Source of the DNA: Mycolicibacterium rhodesiae JS60
Lineage (GTDB): Bacteria; Actinomycetota; Actinomycetes; Mycobacteriales; Mycobacteriaceae
Assembly: GCA_000230935.2 (NCBI GenBank)
Contig: AGIQ01000007.1
Span: forward strand, 156,242-220,241
Direction: 5' to 3'
DNA length: 64,000 nucleotides
The notes under the pieces: model-generated
Database searches by the model: none
Told to the model about the DNA's origin: nothing
What the model saw: the letters and a program-made list of their open reading frames with translations, nothing else
Translations under genes and position numbers: made by a program
Shown: one piece after another, positions 25,485 to 33,289 of the stretch
Layout of the letters: the number at the start of each line of letters is the position of its first letter
Position numbering within the stretch: the first letter of the stretch is position 1

Positions 25485-25528
25485 GCCGCACAAGATAATT
25501 GGGCGATGCTCCGATTATCTTGTGCGGC
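25485..25528. repeat. Perfect 15-bp inverted repeat after the protease gene (terminator or operator)
   Basis: GCCGCACAAGATAAT pairs perfectly with its complement at 25514-25528 around a 14-base spacer, starting 12 bases after the stop codon. No T-run follows. The AT-rich inner part is unusual for a mycobacterial terminator, so a protein-binding role is also possible. Confidence 0.6.
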
Positions 25529-25644
25529 GGTCGCTATCGTCGCTCAGCGTGAACCGTACTGCGCGCCGGCTCGGCATCGTCATTGACTCGGCGGCCGGCT
25601 GGGCTGGTTCATCACCGTGCGCAGACTGATCCGTCCAGCGCTGG

Positions 25645-27150
25645 TCAACACCGTTGCCCGGGGTCGGGCGCCCGCAGATCGATCAGAAACGCATCACCGG
25701 CCGCGCGAACGCAGGGCGTGCCGGGAATGAACGCCGTGTGCTGGGTGCCCTCGAAGGTCAGCAGGGGAGCACCGAGTTCCGCCGCGACATCGACGCCGAC
25801 CTGATAGGGCGTGGCCGGGTCGCCGGTCGTCGAGATGACCATCACCCTGCCCGGGCCCGGCCAGGACGCCGGTTGCGGTGCCGCCGCCGGTCTGACCGGC
25901 CAGAACACACACTGGTCTCGAGGCGCGAAACCGGTGAACGAGCCGTAACTCTGGAACGGCGCCGCTTCACGCACCCGCCGGTCGAAGTCGACCCACACCG
26001 CAGGATCGCCGGGGTAGGCGGCGTCGACGCATTGGGTCGCCGCCAGCACATTCCACTCCGGGCCGTAGTGGCCGTCGGTGTCGCGTCCCAGGAACACATC
26101 GGCGAGTTCGAGCAGATCGTCGGCGGGCGTTCCGTCCCGCACCGCCCGCAGTCCTGCATTGAGCGCCGGCCAGTCGTCCTGGCCGTAAAGGGCATACTGC
26201 GTCGCGGCGATGGCGTCCGAATAGCCCAATCCCCGTGGATCTTTGGTATGTCCACGTTGATTCACCAACGGATCGATCAGGTCGTGGAACCGGGCCACCG
26301 ACCGGGCCGGGTCGGCACCGAGCGGGCAATCGGGCAGCTGCGCGCAGGTCCGGGCGAATTCGTCGAAGGCTTGCTGGAATGCCGTGTCCTGGGCGAGATC
26401 GTCGGCGATCGGGTCGACCTGCGGGTCCTCCACTCCGTCGAGCAGAGCGGCCCGTACCCGGTCGGGAAACATCTCGCCGTAGACGATGCCGAGCATGGTT
26501 CCGTAGGACATCCCCACATAGGTGATCTGCTCCTCACCGAGAGCTGCACGCAGCGCATCCATGTCGCGCGCGGTTGTCGCCGTGCTCATGCTGGCCAGAA
26601 ACGCGGCCCCCATATGGTCCAGGCACGCCTGAACGAAGCGGCGGCGCTGATCTTCGATATGCGTCACACCGGCCGGGCTGTAGTCGACCTGGGGGTCTCG
26701 CCGCAGCGCGTCGCGCTCGGCGTCGGTCAGGCAGTCGAGACCGGGTTCGGAGAAGCCGACACCGCGCGGGTCGAAGCCGACGATGTCGAAATGTTGCAGC
26801 AGTGTGGAATTCGGCGTGTGGGCAATGTAGTCGCGGACGAACTCGACGGCCGAGGCCCCGGGGCCACCGGGATTCATCATCAGAATGCCGAGCCGCCTTC
26901 CCCGAGCCGGCACCCGGATCACCGCCAGGTGTGCCTGTGCGGCTTGTGGATCGGCCGCGCCGTCCCAGTCGACCGGAACCGCGAACGTGCCGCATTGAGC
27001 GGTGAGGGCATCGCTGGTGTCGAGCCACTCGGCACAGCTGCCCCAGACCAGCGGCCGCGCCGTCGCCACCGGCACGGCCACCGTGGCCGCGAGCACGATC
27101 GGCAGTGCACCGACCGACGCCGCGAACACCCGTCCGGACCTGCTCAACAT
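25645..27150 (-). CDS. Secreted alpha/beta-hydrolase, tripeptidyl aminopeptidase (TAP) family
   Basis: About 501 residues, like the mycobacterial exported peptidases/esterases of the Hip1 (Rv2224c) and Rv2672 group. Signal peptide (LSRSGRVFAASVGALPIVLAATVAVPVATA); oxyanion segment MNPGGPGASAVEF; DPRGVGFSEP; nucleophile GMSYGT; TAP-like C-terminal domain with Asp in STTGDPATPYQVG and His in EGTQHTAFIPGTPCVR. It would cleave peptides or esters outside the membrane. The ATG at 27150 has AAGGA at good spacing; in-frame ATGs at 27159 and 27183 are alternatives, the last overlapping the start of the divergent gene. Confidence 0.85.
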   Translation of the reverse strand: MLSRSGRVFAASVGALPIVLAATVAVPVATARPLVWGSCAEWLDTSDALTAQCGTFAVPVDWDGAADPQAAQAHLAVIRVPARGRRLGILMMNPGGPGASAVEFVRDYIAHTPNSTLLQHFDIVGFDPRGVGFSEPGLDCLTDAERDALRRDPQVDYSPAGVTHIEDQRRRFVQACLDHMGAAFLASMSTATTARDMDALRAALGEEQITYVGMSYGTMLGIVYGEMFPDRVRAALLDGVEDPQVDPIADDLAQDTAFQQAFDEFARTCAQLPDCPLGADPARSVARFHDLIDPLVNQRGHTKDPRGLGYSDAIAATQYALYGQDDWPALNAGLRAVRDGTPADDLLELADVFLGRDTDGHYGPEWNVLAATQCVDAAYPGDPAVWVDFDRRVREAAPFQSYGSFTGFAPRDQCVFWPVRPAAAPQPASWPGPGRVMVISTTGDPATPYQVGVDVAAELGAPLLTFEGTQHTAFIPGTPCVRAAGDAFLIDLRAPDPGQRC

Positions 27151-27181
27151 GGCCAACATCCTTGCAGGCAGCCGTACGCTC

Positions 27182-28231
27182 ATGGCGATGCTCGACAAGT
27201 CCGAGATTCGCTTTCTCCCCGTCGGTGCCCGCCGACTGGCGTACGAGGTGCGCGGCGACGGCCCGCCACTGGTCGCGCCCGCATGGTGGGTGAGTCATCT
27301 CGAACTGGACTGGCAGAGCCCGGATGTCCGCCGATTCTGGGAAGGCGTCGCCGAGGACTACACCCTGATCCGCTACGACCGGCTCGGCGTCGGGATGTCG
27401 GACCGCATCGTCGAGCAGGCCGACCTCACCCTCGACGGCGAGGTCGCGGTCCTGTGCGCGCTGCTCGACGAACTCGGGCTCGAGCGGGTTTCGCTCATCG
27501 GCGGCTCGTCCGGCAGTTGCACCGCCATCGCGTTCGCGGCGGCGTTCCCCGAGCGGGTCGAACGTCTGGTCCTGTACGGGTCGTACCCGCACGGCGATGC
27601 GCTCACCGCGCCGGGGGTAGGGGATGCAATCGTCGCGGCGGTGCGCGCTCATTGGGGCCTGGGTGCGCGCATGCTCAGCGACATCTTCCTCGGCAGCGCC
27701 GACGCGGCAGAACACGACCGTTTCTCCCGACTGCAGCGGGAGTCGGCCACCGCGGAGACCGCCGCCGCGCTGTTGGACATGGTCTATCGCCTCGACGTCC
27801 GTTCGCAGCTGCCCCTTGTCCGGGCCCCGGCGACCGTCGTGCACCGCCGCGACGACCGCGCCGTGCCCTACCGGCTGGGGCGCGAGGTCGCGGCCACGAT
27901 CGCCGGCGCCACCTTCATCCCGCTGCCCGGTCAATCGCACTTCCCCTGGCACGGTGACGTCGATTCCGTCGTCCGAGCCTGCCGCCAGGGCCTGGCGCCA
28001 CAGCGGCCGCCCGCCGCGAAGGCGGTTCGGCCCGGACCGGTCCCGCTGTCGACGCGCGAACGCGAGATCCTCGCCTGCGTCGCACACGGTCTCGGTGACC
28101 GTGAGATCGCCGGACAGCTCCAGCTGAGCCCGCACACCGTGCACCGCCACGTCGCGAACATCCGGCGCAAGCTGGGTGCGGCATCGCGCACGGCCGCCGT
28201 CGCCCAGGCCGCACGACTCGGTCTCGTATAG
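27182..28231 (+). CDS. Alpha/beta-hydrolase fused to a LuxR-type DNA-binding domain
   Basis: 349 residues. The N-terminal hydrolase domain (about 1-270) has the nucleophile elbow IGGSSGSCTA, the Asp region VVHRRDDRAVPY and the His PGQSHFPWHGD. The C-terminal LuxR helix-turn-helix (about 285-345) is STREREILACVAHGLGDREIAGQLQLSPHTVHRHVANIRRKLGA. It is a one-component regulator whose sensor is, or derives from, a hydrolase that could bind a small ester or lipid. Such fusions occur in mycobacteria. Its start lies 31 bases from the divergent TAP-peptidase start, so it may control that gene; this is inference. An ATG six bases later is an alternative start. Confidence 0.85.
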   Translation: MAMLDKSEIRFLPVGARRLAYEVRGDGPPLVAPAWWVSHLELDWQSPDVRRFWEGVAEDYTLIRYDRLGVGMSDRIVEQADLTLDGEVAVLCALLDELGLERVSLIGGSSGSCTAIAFAAAFPERVERLVLYGSYPHGDALTAPGVGDAIVAAVRAHWGLGARMLSDIFLGSADAAEHDRFSRLQRESATAETAAALLDMVYRLDVRSQLPLVRAPATVVHRRDDRAVPYRLGREVAATIAGATFIPLPGQSHFPWHGDVDSVVRACRQGLAPQRPPAAKAVRPGPVPLSTREREILACVAHGLGDREIAGQLQLSPHTVHRHVANIRRKLGAASRTAAVAQAARLGLV

Positions 28232-28238
28232 CCGAAAC

Positions 28239-28266
28239 CGGCCATCACCCAGAAATGGCCGCTTTT
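28239..28266 (+). terminator. Intrinsic terminator
   Basis: CGGCCAT and ATGGCCG form a 7-bp stem with a nine-base loop, followed by a run of four T. It begins eight bases after the hydrolase-LuxR stop. It is one of the few hairpins in the window with a T-run. Confidence 0.7.
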
Positions 28267-28306
28267 GGGGAGGCGCCGGCGGTCTCGCGGCTCGTAGATT
28301 CCCGGC

Positions 28307-28984
28307 ATGACCGAAACCGCTGCCCACGAAACAGGCACCGAAACCCCGACGAGTGCGTCGTATTCAGTCTGGCTGCGGGTATTCGCCGTGCTGTACGACC
28401 CGGTCCTCTGGATCGGGGAGGTGGCGGGCATGCGCCGCCGCCGGCGGGCGCTGGTGGCCGAGGCGTGCGGACGCGTCGTCGAGATCGGGGCAGGCACCGG
28501 ACTGAACGTGAAGCATTATGGCGACGGGCTCGACGACCTCGTACTCACCGAGCCGGAACCCGGCATGCGGCGCAAGCTCGCCGGCATGGTGAGCCGGCAT
28601 GGTGTGGCCGCGCGGATCGTCGACAGCCCGGCCGAGAGCCTGCCGTTCGCCGACGCATCCGTGGACACGGTGGTGTCGACGCTCGTACTGTGCACAGTCG
28701 ACAACCCGGGACGGGCCCTGCGCGAGATCGCCCGCATCCTGCGCCCAGGCGGACGGCTGCTGTTCATCGAGCACGTCCGGGCACGTTCGCGTTTCCTCAC
28801 CGCGTGCCAGGACAAGCTGTTACGCCCGTGGCGCGGGTTCGCGGGCGGCTGCGTCTGCAACCGCCCCACCTTGGAGCTGATGCGCGCCAACGGCTTCACC
28901 GTCACCGCCGACGATCAGGTGTGGCACGGGATGCCGGCGATCGTTCAGCCGCTGATCGTGGGATCGGCGACCGTTCACCCGTAG
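28307..28984 (+). CDS. Class I SAM-dependent methyltransferase
   Basis: 225 residues with the Rossmann methyltransferase motifs: motif I VVEIGAGTGLNVKHY, acidic motif II LTEPEPGM, motif IV ASVDTVVSTLVLCTVDNPGRALREIARILRPGGRLLFIEHV. The order and the RFLTACQDKLLRPWRGFAGGCVCNRPTLELM region resemble UbiE/phospholipid methyltransferase-like proteins. It likely acts on a lipid or small hydrophobic acceptor. Stands alone between a terminator and the next gene. Confidence 0.82.
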   Translation: MTETAAHETGTETPTSASYSVWLRVFAVLYDPVLWIGEVAGMRRRRRALVAEACGRVVEIGAGTGLNVKHYGDGLDDLVLTEPEPGMRRKLAGMVSRHGVAARIVDSPAESLPFADASVDTVVSTLVLCTVDNPGRALREIARILRPGGRLLFIEHVRARSRFLTACQDKLLRPWRGFAGGCVCNRPTLELMRANGFTVTADDQVWHGMPAIVQPLIVGSATVHP

Positions 28985-29042
28985 GCAGCGCATCGCCGCG
29001 AAACGCACCCTGAACGAAACGCCCACGATGCATGCTGGGGGC

Positions 29043-29966
29043 ATGCAGGTCAGTATGTTCTCCCAACTCAGTGGATCCGGTACCGGATCGCCCATCGATG
29101 CGACGATCGCGAACCTCACGATGCTGCGCGACGAGGGCTTCAAACGGGTGTGGATGAGCCAATTACCTTACGAACCAGACCTTCTCACGGTCCTGGCGGT
29201 CGCGTTGCATGAGGTTGACACGATCGAGGTGGCCAGCGGTGTGGTGCCTATCCAGAATCTGCATCCGATGCTGATGGCGCAGCGCGCCCTGACCGTGAGC
29301 CTCGCCTCGGGTGGCCGATTCATCCTCGGGCTGGGCATGACCCATCAGGCGGTCACCGAGGGGATGTGGGGCATCCCGTGGGACAAGCCGGTACGCAGAC
29401 TCAACGAATACCTCGACGGGCTGTTGCCGCTGCTGGACGGCCAGCCGGCCGCCGCAGAGGGCGAGACAGTGACCACCCGGGGTGCCCTGATGATCGCCGA
29501 CGCACCGCGGCCCGACGTCTATATCGCCGCACTGGGTCCGCAGCTGCTCAAGATCGCCGGACGGCGCACGGCCGGCACCTGCACCTGGATGACCGGACCC
29601 AGGACGCTGGCCGAACATGTCGGGCCTGCGCTGCGGCAGGCCGCCGCCGACGCCGGACGCGAAGGTGCGGTGCGCGTCGCGGCCTCGCTGCCGATCAGCG
29701 TCACCGACGACGTGGACGCCGCGCGCAAGCAGGCGGCCGAACAATTCGCCATGTACGGCCAGCTGCCGTCGTATCGCGCCATGCTGGACCGTGAGGGTTA
29801 TGCCGGTCCCGCGGATGCCGCCATCATCGGCGATGAGGACACCGTCCGGGGACGGCTCGACGAGCTGCGGACCGCCGGGGTCGACGAGTACGTGGCGGCG
29901 CCGTTCGATCCGTCATCGGAGGGCCGGGCCCGCACGCGGGCATTGTTGCGTTCGTACGACGCGTAG
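29043..29966 (+). CDS. LLM-class flavin/F420-dependent oxidoreductase
   Basis: About 307 residues with the luciferase-like TIM barrel pattern: ANLTMLRDEGFKRVWMSQLPYEPDLLTVLAVALHEVDTIEVASGVVP, RFILGLGMTHQAVTEGMWGI, PDVYIAALGPQLLKIAGRRTAGTCTWMTG. The TIGR03564 F420-type branch is the closest impression. In mycobacteria these enzymes usually use F420 to reduce or oxidise small organic substrates. The start is uncertain between ATG 29043 and ATG 29028. Confidence 0.82.
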   Translation: MQVSMFSQLSGSGTGSPIDATIANLTMLRDEGFKRVWMSQLPYEPDLLTVLAVALHEVDTIEVASGVVPIQNLHPMLMAQRALTVSLASGGRFILGLGMTHQAVTEGMWGIPWDKPVRRLNEYLDGLLPLLDGQPAAAEGETVTTRGALMIADAPRPDVYIAALGPQLLKIAGRRTAGTCTWMTGPRTLAEHVGPALRQAAADAGREGAVRVAASLPISVTDDVDAARKQAAEQFAMYGQLPSYRAMLDREGYAGPADAAIIGDEDTVRGRLDELRTAGVDEYVAAPFDPSSEGRARTRALLRSYDA

Positions 29967-30071
29967 CTCCGCGTTTGGGCGGAAAGTGCCACCGAAATAG
30001 GGCCAGTGCCAACGCTGCAACGGGCGCCGACCATCCCCGGGTTGGCTTTTCGGGCCGGTGAGATAGATCAC

Positions 30072-30099
30072 TTGACATCGGCGGAATCGCAGGTAGGGG
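30072..30099 (+). promoter_or_regulatory. Candidate promoter upstream of the cutinase gene
   Basis: A consensus-like TTGACA (30072-30077) lies 16 bases from TAGGGG (30094-30099). The -35 is good and the -10 is weak. It ends about 20 bases before the cutinase start. Confidence 0.3.
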
Positions 30100-30118
30100 A
30101 TCACGGCTTTAAGCAGGC

Positions 30119-30883
30119 ATGAGCACAGCATTGTTGGGCCGGGCGGCGAAAGTCATGCAGTCGGCGATCTTCGCGGCACTCGCACTGGGCGCCGTCGTCG
30201 CGGGTCCCGTGGCAACCGCCAACGCCGCCGACGACTCGTGTGCCGCCGTCGAGGTCGTCTTCGCGCGCGGCACCTTCGAGTTGCCCGGGGTCGGCGCGAC
30301 CGGGCAGTCGTTTGTCGACGCCCTGAACGCCCGGTTGCCGGGCAAGACGGTCGAGGCATACGGGGTCAACTATCCGGCCTCGTTGAACTTCGGGCAGGCG
30401 GTCGACGGTGTCGCCGACGCGGCCAACAAGATCCAGGCGGTCGCCGCCGAATGCCCGGCGACCAAGATCGTGTTGGGCGGTTACTCCCAGGGAGCCGCGG
30501 TCGCGGGTTACACGACGTCGAGCACGGTTCCCGCGGGAGTCACGCTGCCCGCCAGTATCTCCGGGCCCCTGCCCGCGTCCGTTGCCTCCCATGTCGCCGC
30601 GGTTGCCCTCTTCGGCACGCCGGACGACTGGTTCCTGGGACTGGCGGATCGCAACGCGCCGCCGATCACCATCGGCGATCTGTACGCCGGTAAGACCATC
30701 CAGCTGTGCGCCCCAGGCGACCCGGTCTGCTATCCGGGCGGTCTGGACCGTTCTGCGCACAGCTCGTACAAGACCAACGGCATGGCCGATCAGGCCGCTG
30801 ACTTCGTAGTGAGCAAGCTCGGCGGTCCCGCACCCGAAGCGGTGCTGGTGCAGGCCGCCGCCGACATCGGCCCCGGCAACTGA
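30119..30883 (+). CDS. Secreted cutinase-family esterase
   Basis: 254 residues. Signal peptide (MQSAIFAALALGAVVAGPVATANA, cleavage near ANAADD) then a single cutinase domain. Catalytic triad: Ser123 (GGYSQGAAV), Asp201 (CAPGDPVCY), His214 (SAHSSYKTNG). Cys41, Cys112, Cys197 and Cys204 fit the cutinase disulphides. It matches mycobacterial cutinase-like proteins (Culp), which hydrolyse esters or phospholipids outside the cell. ATG at 30119; the ATG 12 codons later is a shorter option. It heads a group of three exported proteins. Confidence 0.9.
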   Translation: MSTALLGRAAKVMQSAIFAALALGAVVAGPVATANAADDSCAAVEVVFARGTFELPGVGATGQSFVDALNARLPGKTVEAYGVNYPASLNFGQAVDGVADAANKIQAVAAECPATKIVLGGYSQGAAVAGYTTSSTVPAGVTLPASISGPLPASVASHVAAVALFGTPDDWFLGLADRNAPPITIGDLYAGKTIQLCAPGDPVCYPGGLDRSAHSSYKTNGMADQAADFVVSKLGGPAPEAVLVQAAADIGPGN

Positions 30884-30945
30884 ACGCGTCGGTCGAGTAA
30901 TCGCAATCGAGTGCGACTGCTCGGGATCTCGGTCACCATGTCGAG

Positions 30946-31572
30946 GTGATCGCATCCCGTTCAGTCGCCTCGATTGTTTCTGTTGTCGCCCTTGCCGTTG
31001 GCCCTGCGGTCACGTCGTGTAGCCCAAGTGAAACCCACGAGCCGCTAGCCGCGGATTACGCGGTGTATGCCGAGTACTCACTGACGAGCAAGCCGATGGT
31101 CGCAGGGTGGAACACCCGGGCGTTCAACAAGCGCGAAGTCGAGGAAGGCAAGAACATCAGCCTCGATGACCACACCGGCGTGGTGACCCTCAAGCCTGGT
31201 CAGTACCGCGTCACGGCCATGTCGCTCGTCAACTATGCCGATCCGGCGAATCCGACCGTCATCCCGACAGTGTCGGCTCCGCCGGCGGGCTATGCGCGCC
31301 TTCGGTATCTCAACGACGCGCTGCCGCCCGACACCGTGCCGACTGCCGACGTGATCAACGCCAGCAACGCCAAGGCGCTGTCGGTGGGCACGGGAAGCGA
31401 CGCCAATGCACTCCCCAGCTTCATGGACACCTTCCTCAATGTCACCGACGAAGCCAAACTCGTTGTCGAGCACCAGGTCGGCGAAGATGTCAAGGGCCTC
31501 TACTTGCAGGTCAACGAGAACAACTCGGTGTGGCACATCAACGCGCGCATCACAATTCAGCGCATCGCCTGA
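30946..31572 (+). CDS. Putative lipoprotein with a C1q/TNF-like jelly-roll pattern
   Basis: 208 residues. Lipoprotein signal with a V-T-S-C25 lipobox. The mature part reads like a jelly-roll: a Trp-Asn-Thr-Arg opening strand, SLDDHTGVVTLKPGQYRVTAMSLVNY as the central TNF/C1q-like hairpin, and a closing strand VWHINARITIQRIA. Bacterial C1q/TNF-like domains form trimers. This fold assignment is inference from pattern, not a confirmed family. GTG start after GAGG. It lies 60 bases after the cutinase stop on the same strand. Confidence 0.65.
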   Translation: MIASRSVASIVSVVALAVGPAVTSCSPSETHEPLAADYAVYAEYSLTSKPMVAGWNTRAFNKREVEEGKNISLDDHTGVVTLKPGQYRVTAMSLVNYADPANPTVIPTVSAPPAGYARLRYLNDALPPDTVPTADVINASNAKALSVGTGSDANALPSFMDTFLNVTDEAKLVVEHQVGEDVKGLYLQVNENNSVWHINARITIQRIA

Positions 31573-31651
31573 CGCTGACCTGCGGCTCGGGCACCGCGCG
31601 AAATCGACGTTTAGCGTTTGGCGGCCCGCCGAATGGGGCAGGCTCATCTGC

Positions 31652-31963
31652 ATGAGAAAGCTAATCCGTCGCTCAACAATCCTGACGGCCGCCTTCGCGC
31701 CGATCGCCGCCCTGTCACTGGTGGCTCCAGCACCCGGTTCAGCTGACCCACTCAACTGCCAGAACGGGGAGTGGTGGGATCCGGTCGCCAACGTCTGCCA
31801 GCCGCCGGTGGCGCCCGTCCCGTTGAATTGCCAGAACGGCGAGTGGTGGGACCCGGCCGCCAACGTCTGCCGGCCGCCGGTCTCGCCGGTACCGCTCAAT
31901 TGCGACCCCGGACAGTATTGGAACCCGATCACCAATGTCTGCCGGCCGCTTGGTCAGTACTAG
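31652..31963 (+). CDS. Small exported protein of three 24-residue Cys-pair repeats
   Basis: 103 residues. Signal peptide (RSTILTAAFAPIAALSLVAPAPGSA) followed only by three tandem repeats of the form L-N-C-x-(N/P)-G-(E/Q)-(W/Y)-W-(D/N)-P-x-x-N-V-C-(Q/R)-P-P, the last one shortened. Each unit has two Cys that could pair, plus aromatic residues reminiscent of small carbohydrate- or wall-binding motifs. The first two units are nearly identical. No named family is claimed. Confidence 0.7.
   Translation: MRKLIRRSTILTAAFAPIAALSLVAPAPGSADPLNCQNGEWWDPVANVCQPPVAPVPLNCQNGEWWDPAANVCRPPVSPVPLNCDPGQYWNPITNVCRPLGQY
31751..31960 (+). repeat. Three tandem 72-bp coding repeats
   Basis: Units at 31751-31822, 31823-31894 and 31895-31960. 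The first two are close copies that differ mostly at third positions. The third is more diverged and truncated at the gene end. Confidence 0.8.
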
Positions 31964-32110
31964 GGCCGGCACTGCGGTCTGCGCCGACCGGTCGGCTACG
32001 CCGGCTGTCGGGTCATCATCCCGATCGAGTACCGAATCCCTTGGGACGATGAGGAATTCGACCGTGATTCAGCCGCGCGCTGTTCACCGCTTCCACGTCG
32101 ACGGAAGAGT

Positions 32111-32124
32111 CGTTGCACGCAACG
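32111..32124. promoter_or_regulatory. Palindrome upstream of an Imm35-like gene
   Basis: CGTTGC and GCAACG arms are separated by AC, 35 bases before the next start codon. Operator-like shape only. Confidence 0.3.
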
Positions 32125-32158
32125 TCGGGCGACTCGGGGCGAACTAGAATCGGGCAGC

Positions 32159-32668
32159 ATGGTTGACGAGCCGGGGGCCCGTGAGATCGCCGAAGGGAAA
32201 TTCGACGGCAAGGACGTGCTGCTCGGCCCCGCCCGCGAGCTGAACGACGGATGGTTCTTCCCGTGCGTGGCGAAACGAACCGACTTCGTCGCCGGTGTCA
32301 TCGTGAACAAGAAAACCGGGCAGCCCCTGCGGATCTTGACCGACTCTGCGCTGGACCGCGACCCGGCCTTGTACGACCGCGGCTACCACTTCCACATGTA
32401 CGACCTGGTGGTTCTGACCGTAACGAACGTGGAAGAGACCGTGCGAGTGCTGCATGCCCTCAATGAAGTCACCGAGGACAAGTACTACAAGAACGATCGG
32501 GTCTACCGCGTCGGGCGTGCCCTCACCGAAGCCGAAGTACGAGAACGCATCTCGAATCTCCCGTGCGTCTTCAGCGGCAGATTCGAGCTCCATGTCGACA
32601 CGCTCGAGCATGCTCGCGAAGCCGGCTGGTTCTCGTTCAAGACCTTCGAGTATCGCGGCAAGAAGTGA
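32159..32668 (+). CDS. Hypothetical cytoplasmic protein, possibly Imm35-like
   Basis: 169 residues, no signal peptide. The opening half (LNDGWFFPCVAKRTDFVAGVIVNKKTGQPLRI) has the pattern of Imm35/YrhB immunity-type domains (aromatic strand, then a strand ending in VNKKTG). The second half (VFSGRFELHVDTLEHAREAGWFSFKTFEYRGKK) is not recognised. No toxin gene with a polymorphic-toxin layout is next to it, so an orphan immunity gene is only one reading. Confidence 0.6.
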   Translation: MVDEPGAREIAEGKFDGKDVLLGPARELNDGWFFPCVAKRTDFVAGVIVNKKTGQPLRILTDSALDRDPALYDRGYHFHMYDLVVLTVTNVEETVRVLHALNEVTEDKYYKNDRVYRVGRALTEAEVRERISNLPCVFSGRFELHVDTLEHAREAGWFSFKTFEYRGKK

Positions 32669-32712
32669 GCCACGCTGGCATGACCGCCATGCCACAATTC
32701 ACCGACCGCGCC

Positions 32713-33201
32713 TCATGGATCAACCCGGGCGCCGCCGTACGCGGTGCCCTCAGGCAGCAGGTGCTGCCGCACGAGCCTGTGCCACCGCCGTTGGCGGTAC
32801 CGGAAGATGACGTTGGCGACGGCCACGGCCAGGGCGGTCGCGCGTCCCGCGTCGATGTCGACGGTGTCGCTGTAGCGGCAGGTCCTGTCGTCGATCGCTT
32901 CGACGTGCAGGGTGTGATTCCAGGCTTTGAGCAGCCCGCCGCGCTCGCGCGTCCGCACCGTGTGCGTGGCCGCGTCGACGTCGAGAACTTCGATCGTGTG
33001 CCGATAGGCGGGAACGATGTGCAGGACGAAGAGCCACCCGGTTCCGCTTTCGCCCGCACGGAACGGCTCGACCCGTCCGGCGAGTGCGGGCATTGTGAAC
33101 AGGCCCTTGCACAGGTAGAGGAACGTCGCGGGAGAGAGCATCGCCTGCCACACCCGCTCGGCGTTGGTGGGCAGGACCGTGTGATGGTGGATGGTGCGCA
33201 T
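32713..33201 (-). CDS. SRPBCC-fold protein
   Basis: 162 residues of the START/polyketide-cyclase-like fold (HHHTVLPTNAERVWQAMLSPATFLYL, GWLFVLHIVPAYRHTIEVLDVDAATHTVRTRERGGLLKAWNHTLHVEAI, CRYSDTVDIDAG, RYRQRRWHRLVRQHL). It binds or acts on a hydrophobic ligand that cannot be predicted. The ATG at 33201 sits eight bases after AAGGAG; a GTG three codons earlier directly abuts the ribosome site and is unlikely. Divergent from a TetR gene that probably regulates it. Confidence 0.75.
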   Translation of the reverse strand: MRTIHHHTVLPTNAERVWQAMLSPATFLYLCKGLFTMPALAGRVEPFRAGESGTGWLFVLHIVPAYRHTIEVLDVDAATHTVRTRERGGLLKAWNHTLHVEAIDDRTCRYSDTVDIDAGRATALAVAVANVIFRYRQRRWHRLVRQHLLPEGTAYGGARVDP

Positions 33202-33223
33202 TTCCGGCACTCCTTCGCGCGAG

Positions 33224-33237
33224 TTAGGTTACCCTAA
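33224..33237. promoter_or_regulatory. Candidate operator between SRPBCC and TetR genes
   Basis: TTAGG and CCTAA arms are separated by TTAC, between the divergent starts. The half sites recall IdeR boxes, but the spacing is too short for the 19-bp iron box. An operator for the adjacent TetR protein is the simpler reading. Confidence 0.4.
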
Positions 33238-33289
33238 GCCTGCCAGTGTCCGAGCCGGCTGACTACTCGCTTTTCAGGGGAGGACGACG

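Noticed and set aside
25654..27957. Plus-strand open frame of 767 codons and the minus-strand frame 26534-28327
   Set aside because: Both are shadows of the TAP-type peptidase and hydrolase-LuxR genes; the translations are low-complexity and lack motifs.
33224..33237. IdeR iron box
   Set aside because: The TTAGG/CCTAA half sites are present, but the 4-base spacing does not fit the 19-bp box. Kept only as a candidate TetR operator.
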